Positions 1 to 7,771 of a DNA stretch of 64,000 nucleotides are shown piece by piece; within the stretch, counting starts at the first letter, position 1; every line of letters begins with the position of its first letter. The notes under the pieces were generated by a model, which was not told the origin of the DNA, made no database searches, and saw only the letters and a list, made by a program, of their open reading frames with translations. Position numbers and translations under genes: made by a program. Origin of the DNA: Rhodospirillaceae bacterium (GTDB lineage: Bacteria > Pseudomonadota > Alphaproteobacteria > UBA828); the NCBI GenBank assembly GCA_002728135.1, contig PBVE01000009.1, positions 1 through 64,000 on the forward strand, in the 5' to 3' direction.

Positions 1-15
1 TCGGAATTTTAACAT
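1..15 (-). CDS. Start of an unseen leftward gene (five codons visible)
   Basis: On the minus strand an ATG at 15-13 opens a frame that runs off the left edge (M-L-K-F-R). It is preceded by GAGGGG about six bases upstream, a good ribosome binding site. A Fur-box-flanked promoter about 220 bases upstream points the same way. Five codons say nothing about the product; the assignment rests on the ribosome binding site and the promoter, and an iron-related role is only inference. Confidence 0.35.
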
Positions 16-199
16 TTTTAACCCCTCAATTTTTGTTTTACATAGTTAATACTTTTTTCTTAAAACTTAGCTTATAAAAGGTAATTAACTCGTCTCAGGT
101 TAAAGTGATGCTTCATTTGCTTAAACCAGATGCGGAGAAATTTGCATTTTAAAAATTTATAGTTCAGATCCTCGTTACCCGTTTAATATACAATTTTAT

Positions 200-220
200 T
201 GCAAATGATTATCACTCGCA
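200..220. promoter_or_regulatory. Fur-type iron box (downstream copy)
   Basis: The core GCAAATGATTATCACTCGC matches the alphaproteobacterial Fur consensus (TGCAAATGATnnTCATTTGCA type). It sits just downstream of the predicted start point of the leftward promoter, a position where Fur binding would block transcription. It differs from the second copy at 261-281 by one base. Confidence 0.7.
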
Positions 221-236
221 TTTTAAATTCGCTATT

Positions 237-265
237 TATATACCATTACTAATATCTAATTGCAA
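237..265 (-). promoter_or_regulatory. Leftward sigma-70 promoter between two Fur boxes
   Basis: Read on the minus strand: TTGCAA at 265-260, a 17-base spacer, then TATATA at 242-237. The -35 hexamer overlaps the end of the Fur box at 261-281 and the other Fur box lies about 10-30 bases past the expected start point. This is the typical layout of a Fur-repressed promoter. The leader to the ATG at 15 would be roughly 215 bases. Confidence 0.55.
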
Positions 266-281
266 ATGATTATCACTTGCA
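261..281. promoter_or_regulatory. Fur-type iron box (upstream copy)
   Basis: The core GCAAATGATTATCACTTGC is a near-palindrome of the Fur family type, 61 bases from the copy at 200-220. The box overlaps the -35 element of the leftward promoter and could also influence rightward transcription toward the gene at 548. Confidence 0.7.
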
Positions 282-547
282 ATTATATTATATAGATATA
301 AATTTTTTAGTTGCATAAAATATCATTAGACAGGATTAGTATTTACTAGCGTCTTTGTGCCAACAATCTTTCATTTTTATCTATGTGCTAAAATAAAGAA
401 TTTTATATAAAATATCGAAAATGCATCATTTTTTACATTGAAGTCATATTTTAATGCTATAAAAATTAATTTTTTTCATACGTCCAAGCAGGCTCTTCGG
501 ATAGGTATCTAAGTTTAGCCGCATTATAACAATTACACGGAGATAAC

Positions 548-850
548 ATGCGTAGAAGTAATTTTTCATTTATTGCTGCACTTATATTCGTTTCATTAGT
601 ATTATCTTCACCTGTCTTATCTCATGAAGAGGGAAATGCAGAGCAGATTCTTAGAAAAGGAGATATATTGTTTGCAAGTAAAACTAACCATGAGCATATT
701 TTTACTGTTGTTTTTTCTAAAAGGATCTGGGCTTGCAGTGTAAAAACCATTGGGAATTGGGTTGGTGAAGGTGTTGGCGGTGTAGTTTGCCATTCAAATG
801 GGATTGACGCTGAAAATTTTGATATACTTGAACATTTAGAGCATGATTAA
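548..850 (+). CDS. Small secreted protein of unknown function
   Basis: A 100-residue product with a clear N-terminal signal peptide: Arg-Arg-Ser then a hydrophobic stretch, with likely cleavage after V-L-S near residue 25, leaving about 75 residues. The mature part has two cysteines (in ACSV and VVCH), which could form a disulphide, and a glycine-rich run (GEGVGGVV) between them; it ends in a histidine- and acid-rich tail. The ribosome binding site CGGAGA lies about seven bases before the ATG. I do not recognise the family. It lies 267 bases right of the Fur boxes, so iron control is possible but unsupported by any promoter seen facing it. Confidence 0.65.
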   Translation: MRRSNFSFIAALIFVSLVLSSPVLSHEEGNAEQILRKGDILFASKTNHEHIFTVVFSKRIWACSVKTIGNWVGEGVGGVVCHSNGIDAENFDILEHLEHD

Positions 851-946
851 TTTGTAAAAAAAATTTTATAATAATTTTGATGCAGACACTTTTAATGAAT
901 TTTAGTGGTAAAGTAGATTAATTTTAGAAGGTTTTTCACTCACATT

Positions 947-1990
947 GTGCTAAATAATTTAATACATCGTCAGAGTACAAGAGTCTTAAATTTACTCCCT
1001 CCCGAGTTGGCGCATAATTTTGTATTGTGGCTCTTAGCTAGGGGCTTTGTGCCTAAATTACAAATTAATCCGATAATGTTTTCTGAAGTGTCTAGAGATG
1101 TTTTTGGGGTTAGTTTTAGTCACCCTATAGGACTTGCTGCTGGGTTTGATAAAGACGCTCGTGCAATAAAGAATTTATTTCTGCTTGGTTTTTCTTTTAT
1201 TGAGGTTGGAACAGTTACACCTAGACCGCAGTTTGGTAATGATCTGCCAAGGCTTTATAGACTGAGGGAAGACTGTGCATTAATAAATCGCATGGGTTTT
1301 AATTCTAGAGGTCTTAACTTAGTTAGCCGTAATATAGAGACATGGAGAAAAAAACATTATAAACCAGGACAAGTTATAGGAGTAAATTTAGGTGCAAATA
1401 AGGATACATTAGATAAAGTAGCGGACTATGTTCAGGGTGTTAAAAGGATATCTGATCTGGCTGATTATATAACAATCAACATTTCTTCGCCAAATACTCC
1501 GGGATTAAGGGGGCTGCAAGAAGGGGACAATTTAGTCAGACTTCTTGATGCACTCAATAATATTCGTGCAAGTTGTTCTAAAAGGCCGCCATTACTTTTT
1601 AAGATTTCTCCAGATCTTGATCAAGATTCTATATGCCAGCTTGTTAATACTTGTGTTAATGCAGGTATAGATGGCTTGGTTGTTTCAAATACTTCTATTA
1701 GTAGGCCAAGTACACTATCTTCAAAATTTTCAACTGAAGGTGGTGGTTTGAGCGGACCTCCTATATCTAATCTTTCCAGAGAGGCATTAAAAACCGTTCG
1801 TAAAGTTGCACCTGATAATTTTAAAATAATTTCTGTTGGGGGAATAGATAGTGCAGAAGAAGCAACTCGGAGATTTGCTGATGGGGCACATTTAGTCCAA
1901 TTATACACAAGTTTTATTTATTCTGGGGCCGTAGTTGTTAAGGATATTTTAGACGATATGGTCAACAAAGGTTTGTTGGAATGCGATTAA
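947..1990 (+). CDS. pyrD: Dihydroorotate dehydrogenase (quinone), class 2
   Basis: Oxidises dihydroorotate to orotate with FMN and passes electrons to ubiquinone at the inner membrane, fourth step of UMP synthesis. The 347 residues include the class 2 N-terminal helical region (residues about 1-45, HRQSTRVLNLLPPELAH) that docks on the membrane, then the TIM barrel with GLAAGFDKD (FMN), the catalytic-serine motif NISSPNTPG, and the C-terminal phosphate-binding stretch ISVGGID. Start is GTG; AGAAGG lies about 15 bases upstream. It converges on pyrF, with the two stop codons sharing three bases, and pyrE lies just beyond, so three pyrimidine genes are grouped though not in one operon. Confidence 0.96.
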   Translation: MLNNLIHRQSTRVLNLLPPELAHNFVLWLLARGFVPKLQINPIMFSEVSRDVFGVSFSHPIGLAAGFDKDARAIKNLFLLGFSFIEVGTVTPRPQFGNDLPRLYRLREDCALINRMGFNSRGLNLVSRNIETWRKKHYKPGQVIGVNLGANKDTLDKVADYVQGVKRISDLADYITINISSPNTPGLRGLQEGDNLVRLLDALNNIRASCSKRPPLLFKISPDLDQDSICQLVNTCVNAGIDGLVVSNTSISRPSTLSSKFSTEGGGLSGPPISNLSREALKTVRKVAPDNFKIISVGGIDSAEEATRRFADGAHLVQLYTSFIYSGAVVVKDILDDMVNKGLLECD

Positions 1991-2742
1991 AAGCTTTTAA
2001 ATCCAATTTCATCTTTAATTTTTTTAGCACTTTGTGACGGATTAACTGCCCCTGTTATAGGTCGACCAACAACTAATGCAGTTGCCCCATCATTTGCAGC
2101 TTGCCTTGGTGTTGCGGAGCGTTTTTGATCATTTTTCATTGATCCTTCTGGTCGTATACCAGGGACAAATATTTCTTTATGTATTCCCACTTCTTTACGA
2201 ACTATAGATATTTCTTCAGGGCTACAAACTAAACCATCAATGCCTACTTCAGCTGCAAGTGTTGTAAGTTTTGCAACCGCATCTTTAGTTGTGCTACCTA
2301 TACCCATAGATATAAGATCTAAAGGACTAAGACTTGTGAGGATTGTTACAGCAAGAAGTCGGATTCTTGGTGTTCCTAGTCGATCAGCTTCTTCATGGGT
2401 GGCTGATATTGCAGCTTTGATCATCTCGGTCCCTCCACTGGCATGAACAGTTAAATATTTTGGAGAAAGTGGAGCAACACTGCGTACCGCTTCAGCAACA
2501 GTATTTGGGATGTCATGAAGTTTAAGGTCAAGAAATAAGGGTAGACCAATATTTTTTATTCGATTAATTCCAGCTGGACCATTATGACAAAAATATTCAA
2601 GACCAAGTTTAAAACCATCAACAGAGCCTGATAGTTTAATTGCCAAGTTTTCTACTGTTTCAGGGTCTTTATTATCAAGAGCACAATATAATAAGGTGGG
2701 GTTATCAATTTTTGTTGAATTTTTGGAGTTATTAGGCTTCAT
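1987..2742 (-). CDS. pyrF: Orotidine 5'-phosphate decarboxylase
   Basis: Catalyses OMP to UMP, the last step of pyrimidine nucleotide synthesis, in the cytosol. The 251 residues show the family signature DLKLHDIPNTV with the Asp-Lys-x-x-Asp catalytic array, VTILTSL in the middle, and the C-terminal phosphate loop VVGRPIT. The barrel starts after a polar N-terminal tail of about 15 residues. Its stop codon lies within the last codons of pyrD on the opposite strand, so the 3' ends overlap. It is divergent from pyrE with a gap of about 100 bases. Confidence 0.96.
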   Translation of the reverse strand: MKPNNSKNSTKIDNPTLLYCALDNKDPETVENLAIKLSGSVDGFKLGLEYFCHNGPAGINRIKNIGLPLFLDLKLHDIPNTVAEAVRSVAPLSPKYLTVHASGGTEMIKAAISATHEEADRLGTPRIRLLAVTILTSLSPLDLISMGIGSTTKDAVAKLTTLAAEVGIDGLVCSPEEISIVRKEVGIHKEIFVPGIRPEGSMKNDQKRSATPRQAANDGATALVVGRPITGAVNPSQSAKKIKDEIGFKSF

Positions 2743-2845
2743 ATTATTCTCTCGTAATTACACAATATTTATTGTTAGCAGAAAATTAAGTTAATGTGGA
2801 GCAGGCTTCTGAAGAATATCATTACATAGATTATGGTGTAAGAAT

Positions 2846-3538
2846 ATGAAGAGTAAAAATTTTAACAATGATTCTAAAAGAATTTCCGCTGAACTAAGCT
2901 CTTATTATATAGCCGAAGCGACAGCTAGAGCTATTTTAGATTCAAAGTCATTTTTAATTCATACTGAGAAACCATTTAGGCTCACATCTGGTCTGCTGGC
3001 TCCATTTTATATTAATTGTAGACAAATTTTATCCCACCCGCAGGCTAGAGGGATTATAGCTAACGGATTGGCTAATATTATAAAGCCATTAAACGCCAAT
3101 ATGGTTGCCGGAGGAGTCACAGCAGGAGTGCCTTATGCAACTATGGTTGCAGATCGTTTGGATTTACCATTGGTATATGTAAGAGGAGAGCCGAAGGAAC
3201 ATGGCACAGGTGCTCAAATCGAGGGGGGGCGTGTTGTTGGCCAGCAGATAGTTTTAGTGGAGGATTTAGTAACTACGGGGAAGAGTGTAATAAATTTTTC
3301 AAAAATTCTTCGAGATGAAGGTGCAATAATTGATAATGTTGTAGTAATGTTTACTCGTCCAACAGATGATGCAGTTTCAAAAATTGAAAATTTAGGTATA
3401 AGGCTATCTTCACTTTGTGATCTCAAAGTTTTACTTAGAATAGCACTCGAAGATGGTGTTGCTAATAAGAACCAGTTAAAGGAAGTTTATTCTTTTCTGG
3501 AAGATCCTAGGGGTTGGTCATTAGCAAATGATAAATAA
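2846..3538 (+). CDS. pyrE: Orotate phosphoribosyltransferase
   Basis: Joins orotate to PRPP to give OMP, the step before PyrF. The 230-residue protein has the type I phosphoribosyltransferase PRPP-binding motif VLVEDLVTTGKS and the hood-loop YVRGEPKEHGTGAQIEG whose lysine and histidine are catalytic. TSGLLAPFYINCR near residue 48 is the usual orotate-side motif. The ATG follows GGTGTAAGAAT. It reads divergently from pyrF; the two may share the gap 2743-2845, but no operator was recognised there. Confidence 0.95.
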   Translation: MKSKNFNNDSKRISAELSSYYIAEATARAILDSKSFLIHTEKPFRLTSGLLAPFYINCRQILSHPQARGIIANGLANIIKPLNANMVAGGVTAGVPYATMVADRLDLPLVYVRGEPKEHGTGAQIEGGRVVGQQIVLVEDLVTTGKSVINFSKILRDEGAIIDNVVVMFTRPTDDAVSKIENLGIRLSSLCDLKVLLRIALEDGVANKNQLKEVYSFLEDPRGWSLANDK

Positions 3539-3565
3539 AATAGGTTTTTATTTATTTTTAATTTG

Positions 3566-3629
3566 TGCTAGTTAAATATATAAGATCAATAGAGTAATGC
3601 TAGTTAAATATATAAGATCAATAGAGTAA
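3566..3629. repeat. Perfect 32-bp tandem duplication
   Basis: Positions 3566-3597 and 3598-3629 are identical 32-base units beginning TGCTAGTTAAATATATAAGA. They lie in the gap between pyrE and aceA, right beside the aceA terminator. There are only two copies and no coding content. It looks like a recent slippage duplication. Confidence 0.95.
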
Positions 3630-3659
3630 AAAGGGTGGGTAGAAAATTCTAACCCACCC
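3628..3659 (-). terminator. Rho-independent terminator of aceA
   Basis: Read leftward, GGGTGGGT and ACCCACCC pair (plus AGAA with TTCT inside, one bulged base) and are followed by TTTTT. The run of T exists only in the leftward direction, so it serves aceA rather than pyrE. The hairpin abuts the 32-bp tandem repeat. Confidence 0.8.
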
Positions 3660-3723
3660 CCCCCAATTGTGTGTTGCGCAGTGAAATACACTGTCCGGGA
3701 TCGCAACTCACTATTGATACTGT

Positions 3724-5061
3724 TCACTCAGCTGCTTCTTCAGCTGTTTTTTCGTCTTCAGTAAACTGTTCGGCTTCTGTAGATGCTCCCATGGCCGTGG
3801 TGGAAGTTTCACCACCACTAACGGCAATATTGATAGCGTCAAAATAACCAGTTCCAGCTTCCCTTTGGTGTCGAGTTGCAGTATAGCCATCCTTTTCAGA
3901 GGCAAATTCAGCATCCTGAAGTTGAGAATAGGCCGCCATTCCTCTTTGTGAGTAACCTCGAGCTAGATCAAACATTCCATGGTTTAAGCTATGAAAACCA
4001 GCTAGGGTGACAAATTGGAACTTGTATCCCATCATGCCTAGTTCGGATTGGAATCTTTCTATTGTTTCGGAATCTAGATTTGCTTGCCAATTAAATGATG
4101 GTGAGCAGTTGTATGCAAGAGATTTATTAGGAAATACTTTGTGAATCGCTTCCGCAAATGTGCGGGCTTGTTCTATATTTGGTCGTGATGTTTCCATCCA
4201 AATAAGGTCAGAGTAGGGAGCACAAGCTAGTCCTCTAGCAATGCATCTTGCCATCCCTTCATCATTTCTTAGGCGAAAATATCCCTCTGCGGTTCTTTCG
4301 CCACTTATAAATGGGTGATCTCTCTCATCAATATCACTAGTTAGTAGTTGGGCACTATCTGCATCCGTGCGACAAATAATTACTGTCGAAGTCCCCATTA
4401 CGTCAGCTGCTAATCTGGCAGCGTTAAGATTACGTATGTGCTGTGATACTGGTATTAAGACTTTTCCACCAAGATGCCCGCATTTTTTTTCAGCAGCGAG
4501 TTGATCTTCAAAATGAATTCCGCCAACACCTGCCTCTATATACGCTTTGGCTATCTCAAAAGCATTTAAGGATCCACCAAAACCAGCTTCAGCATCCGCA
4601 ACAATGGGAGCAAACCAGTCTATATCTTCCTGTTGCTCGTTATTGCTTTTTTCGAGGTGTTGTATTTGATCAGCCCTAGTCAGAGCGTTATTTATTCTTT
4701 TTGCAAGTGCAGGACCTCCATCTGCTGGATAGAGACTTTGATCTGGGTAGGTTTGGCCTGATCCATTTGCATCAGCGGCAACCTGCCAGCCTGAGAGATA
4801 AATGGCTTTTAGTCCTGCACGAACCATTTGGACTGATTGGCCTCCGGTCATTGCACCTAGGGCATTTACGTAAGGCTCATTTTTGATTAGTGACCAAAGC
4901 TTGTTAGCTGCATACTCTGCTAATGTATATTGTACTGGCAGGGAGCCGCGTAATTTATTTACTTGCTCAGGGGTATAATTACGTTTAATACCCTCAAAAC
5001 GATTACTGTCGTCTGCTGAAACAAGTGTTTTAAAAGAATTTACTGACATTAACGACTCCAA
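3724..5061 (-). CDS. aceA: Isocitrate lyase
   Basis: Cleaves isocitrate to glyoxylate and succinate, the first step of the glyoxylate shunt, allowing growth on acetate and fatty acids. The 445 residues carry the signature KKCGHLGGK with the catalytic cysteine, the metal-binding block DAEAGFGG, and the SPSFNW active-site motif. Length is typical of the shorter bacterial ICL. The ribosome binding site GGAG lies about nine bases before the ATG. It is divergent from an ScfR/RamB-like regulator gene, and an inverted repeat sits between them. No malate synthase gene is in the window. Confidence 0.96.
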   Translation of the reverse strand: MESLMSVNSFKTLVSADDSNRFEGIKRNYTPEQVNKLRGSLPVQYTLAEYAANKLWSLIKNEPYVNALGAMTGGQSVQMVRAGLKAIYLSGWQVAADANGSGQTYPDQSLYPADGGPALAKRINNALTRADQIQHLEKSNNEQQEDIDWFAPIVADAEAGFGGSLNAFEIAKAYIEAGVGGIHFEDQLAAEKKCGHLGGKVLIPVSQHIRNLNAARLAADVMGTSTVIICRTDADSAQLLTSDIDERDHPFISGERTAEGYFRLRNDEGMARCIARGLACAPYSDLIWMETSRPNIEQARTFAEAIHKVFPNKSLAYNCSPSFNWQANLDSETIERFQSELGMMGYKFQFVTLAGFHSLNHGMFDLARGYSQRGMAAYSQLQDAEFASEKDGYTATRHQREAGTGYFDAINIAVSGGETSTTAMGASTEAEQFTEDEKTAEEAAE

Positions 5062-5164
5062 ACAAAAAAATAATTTAAAAAATTTGAGCGATAATGTAGT
5101 TACGTTACATAAAAGTCCATAACCTATTGATAATAATCATGTATTTATGTATGATTATGTATTA

Positions 5165-5193
5165 TTACAAAATCAACATTGTAAATTTTGTAA
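5165..5193. promoter_or_regulatory. Inverted repeat, candidate ScfR/RamB-type operator
   Basis: TTACAAAAT (5165-5173) and ATTTTGTAA (5185-5193) are perfect 9-base arms around an 11-base spacer. Within the same stretch TTGTAAA occurs twice in direct orientation (5179-5185 and 5188-5194). The site sits between aceA and its divergent regulator gene, just before the regulator's ribosome binding site. Autoregulation plus control of aceA is inferred by analogy with RamB. Confidence 0.5.
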
Positions 5194-5211
5194 ACTAAGG
5201 TGATTATATTC

Positions 5212-6582
5212 ATGGACGAAAGAAAAATTATGGTTGGCCAGCGAGTTAGAAGGCTTAGGCAAAGTCAAGGTAGCACTCAGGCTGAAATGGCATCAAAATT
5301 AGGTATCTCCACCAGTTATCTTAACCTCATAGAACGAAATCAAAGACCGGCCACGGTTCAATTCTTACTACGATTGGGGCAAGCATTTGATATTGATTTG
5401 GTGCAATTTGCTGGTAACGATGAGGCTAGAATTGTTGCTCAACTGAGGGAAGTATTTGCAGACCCTATCTTTAAACAATCAAATATTTCACCCCAAGATA
5501 TTGAGGATATATGTACAGCAAGTCCCATCGGTGGAGAAGCAATTTACTTATTATATAAATTATATCGTAAGCTATCTGATCGCCATGCATTGGGTATTAA
5601 GACAATTGAAGAGAATAAGGAGTTAAAAGGTTCTTCTGACTTTGGATTATCGGGAGACTCTAACCCACGTGAATTAGTGCTTGATTATCTGCAGTTACAT
5701 AACAATTATTTTTCTGATTTAGAAGAAGCTTCGGGTGAGTTGAGCCATTTATTTTTTTCTAAAGGAGTTGATCTATTAGGGATTTTGGCTGAAATACTGG
5801 AGTCACGTCATGGTGTTAGATCTAGGGTCCTACCGTTAGATGTAATGGGTGAAACATTATGCCGGTATGATAGACATGGTCGTCGTGTCTTAATTTCCGA
5901 AGCTTTAGGAACAGATGGACGAGCCTTTCAGATGGCACGTCAACTAGTGGGTATGGAATGGCCAGATTTGTTATCTGATATTGTAGATAAAGCTGATTTA
6001 AGAGATCTCCCAACCAAACGCTATTTAAAGAACAGTCTAACAGATTACCTCGCTAGAGCACTATTAATGCCATATAGCAATTTTAAGGAAGCAGCAAATA
6101 ATCTTCGTCATGATTTTGTGTTATTATCACGTAGATTCATGGTTCCAATTGATCAAATTTGTTTTCGCCTGACAACGTTGCAACAACCTGGAGATAAAGG
6201 TGTTCCAATATTTCTTCTGCAGGTAGACTCTGCTGGGAACGTTTTGCAGAGGTTCAGTGCAACTAAATTCTATCCTCCGCGTTTTGGAGGTTTATGTCCC
6301 CGCTGGAATCTTTATGGCTTTGGAGCTGGAGCATTTTCTGTATGGCCTAGTAGAATTGATACGCCTAATGGGCTTCAATTTGCTTCTTTTTCAATACGGA
6401 CACCAAATGATGTGTGTGGTTCTTCTTCGAGGGTTAATCCCACTTTAGTTACAATTATTGGTTGTGAATCTGATCATGCTCAATATTTTTATGATGCCGA
6501 TGACTTACAATTTGTTAATAAAAAAATAATCTCAGAAGATGGACAGTCTTGTGGATGTTTAATGTGCCAGTTAAATAGTTAG
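5212..6582 (+). CDS. ScfR/RamB-type XRE regulator (short-chain fatty-acyl regulator family)
   Basis: A 456-residue DNA-binding regulator. Residues about 6-62 are a helix-turn-helix of the XRE class (VGQRVRRLRQSQGSTQAEMA, then GISTSYLNLIERNQRP). The rest resembles the IrrE/ImmA-like region plus the ScfR (DUF2083) C-terminal domain, with the CPRWNLY motif and a terminal cysteine cluster SCGCLMC. Family members such as RamB of corynebacteria control acetate and propionate genes including aceA; divergence from aceA supports that role. I place the start at ATG 5212, since AAGGTG precedes it at normal distance; a GTG at 5200 has no ribosome binding site. Confidence 0.88.
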   Translation: MDERKIMVGQRVRRLRQSQGSTQAEMASKLGISTSYLNLIERNQRPATVQFLLRLGQAFDIDLVQFAGNDEARIVAQLREVFADPIFKQSNISPQDIEDICTASPIGGEAIYLLYKLYRKLSDRHALGIKTIEENKELKGSSDFGLSGDSNPRELVLDYLQLHNNYFSDLEEASGELSHLFFSKGVDLLGILAEILESRHGVRSRVLPLDVMGETLCRYDRHGRRVLISEALGTDGRAFQMARQLVGMEWPDLLSDIVDKADLRDLPTKRYLKNSLTDYLARALLMPYSNFKEAANNLRHDFVLLSRRFMVPIDQICFRLTTLQQPGDKGVPIFLLQVDSAGNVLQRFSATKFYPPRFGGLCPRWNLYGFGAGAFSVWPSRIDTPNGLQFASFSIRTPNDVCGSSSRVNPTLVTIIGCESDHAQYFYDADDLQFVNKKIISEDGQSCGCLMCQLNS

Positions 6583-6634
6583 GACTCATTTTTGGGCCAC
6601 AAATTCTTTATATTTTTAAGGTATATTTGATTAG

Positions 6635-7771
6635 TTAATTTTTAAGCTCTTGCTGGCGCTTTTGCCATGTCCAAGCTCTAACTGATTCATATGGGTCTTT
6701 AGAGTGTTCAACTAAGTAGTCAATAGAGTCAATCATCCTTTCTCTTACAGTTATTCCTTCTCCAAGACTTAGACCGAAACGAGAACCAGAGCTTAGGGTC
6801 CAGGATCTTGGGTCAATAAACATATTTACCCCAAGGCCGATCGAGTCCCTTACTGAGGTTGGTCCAAAAAATGGCAAAACTAGGTATATTCCCTCGCCAA
6901 CCCCATAATTGTGGAGGGTCTTGCCAAAGTCCGATTTATGAGAAGGTAACCCAAGATTTTCTGCCACATCAAAAAACCCAGCTAAACCTACTGTAGAGTT
7001 TATTACAAAACGACTAAATGAAGTAGCTGCATTTCTAAATTCTAGCTGTATGATATCGTTAACAAAAATTAGTGGTTCTCCTAAATTGTTAAATGCTCTT
7101 GCGATAGCTGGTTTTGCTGTATCTGGAACAAAAAAACCATAGGTTTTTGCTAAGGGTTCAAAAAGTACAAAATCCAGTGCTCCATTTCCATAAAAGAAGG
7201 CCCTATTTAGACTTTCAAGAGGGTCAATATTTGCATACCCATCTGGGCCTCCTTCTGATGGAAGTTGAGGCCATAAATTCTTCTCTTTTTCTCTAAAAAC
7301 AATAGACTTTTTAACAGTATAAATTTGTTCAGCCTCGGTATTTCTAATTTGTTTTTTATAATAACTCTGCTTAATAATAGTTGCGTCTATAGAAGGTTTT
7401 TCATGTTTAGAGAAAAATTCAGGAAAGCTAATAGCTACTCTTTTAATTATAGCCTCCTTGTGTTCTGGAGCTAGTTTGACAGCCTTATTTATTGCTGGTT
7501 CTAGTAGCTCTGGATATCTTGCCACTATACTAATGATAGTTGTCTTTAGATGGTGAAATCCTCCCCTGCGGGGCTTATCTATGAGGTTACCTTGGCTTGC
7601 TACAATGGCCTTATCTCGACTGGCTGCCTTTGATAATGCAGCATCAAGGGAAACAGGTAGATTTGTTCTTGGTTCAGGATTAGCTTGAACTGATTGAAAG
7701 GTTATCATTGTAACTAGTGCAAAAAACCATAGCCAAGAAAGAAATAATATAAGCAATCTACTTTTAGTCAT
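6635..7771 (-). CDS. mlaA: MlaA/VacJ family phospholipid-transport protein
   Basis: Outer-membrane component that removes mislocalised phospholipids for return to the inner membrane through the Mla system. The MlaA domain spans roughly the last 230 residues: DPLESLNRAFFYGN, FVNDIIQLEF, FSRFVINSTVGLAGFFDVA, then LPFFGPTSVRDSIG. The start at 7771 gives a signal peptide ending QSVQA; no lipobox cysteine is present, whereas classical MlaA is a lipoprotein. About 110 residues without recognised domain precede the MlaA part. The gene overlaps the end of the upstream dehydratase by a few bases, suggesting coupling. An ATG at 7801 is a less likely start. Confidence 0.88.
   Translation of the reverse strand: MTKSRLLILFLSWLWFFALVTMITFQSVQANPEPRTNLPVSLDAALSKAASRDKAIVASQGNLIDKPRRGGFHHLKTTIISIVARYPELLEPAINKAVKLAPEHKEAIIKRVAISFPEFFSKHEKPSIDATIIKQSYYKKQIRNTEAEQIYTVKKSIVFREKEKNLWPQLPSEGGPDGYANIDPLESLNRAFFYGNGALDFVLFEPLAKTYGFFVPDTAKPAIARAFNNLGEPLIFVNDIIQLEFRNAATSFSRFVINSTVGLAGFFDVAENLGLPSHKSDFGKTLHNYGVGEGIYLVLPFFGPTSVRDSIGLGVNMFIDPRSWTLSSGSRFGLSLGEGITVRERMIDSIDYLVEHSKDPYESVRAWTWQKRQQELKN

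Larger units (their letters stand above)
16..547. other. Long AT-rich non-coding region with regulatory sites
   Basis: No convincing reading frame was found on either strand; only frames of fewer than 20 codons open here. It holds two near-identical Fur-type boxes with a minus-strand promoter between them (given separately). The stretch from about 282 to 547 lies before the small secreted-protein gene at 548 and shows only AT-rich sequence in which no promoter stands out. Confidence 0.6.

Noticed and set aside
5131-5150. Fur-like string TTGATAATAATCATG between aceA and its regulator
   Set aside because: Only partial match, not palindromic and lacking the TGCAAAT arms that the real boxes in this window have.
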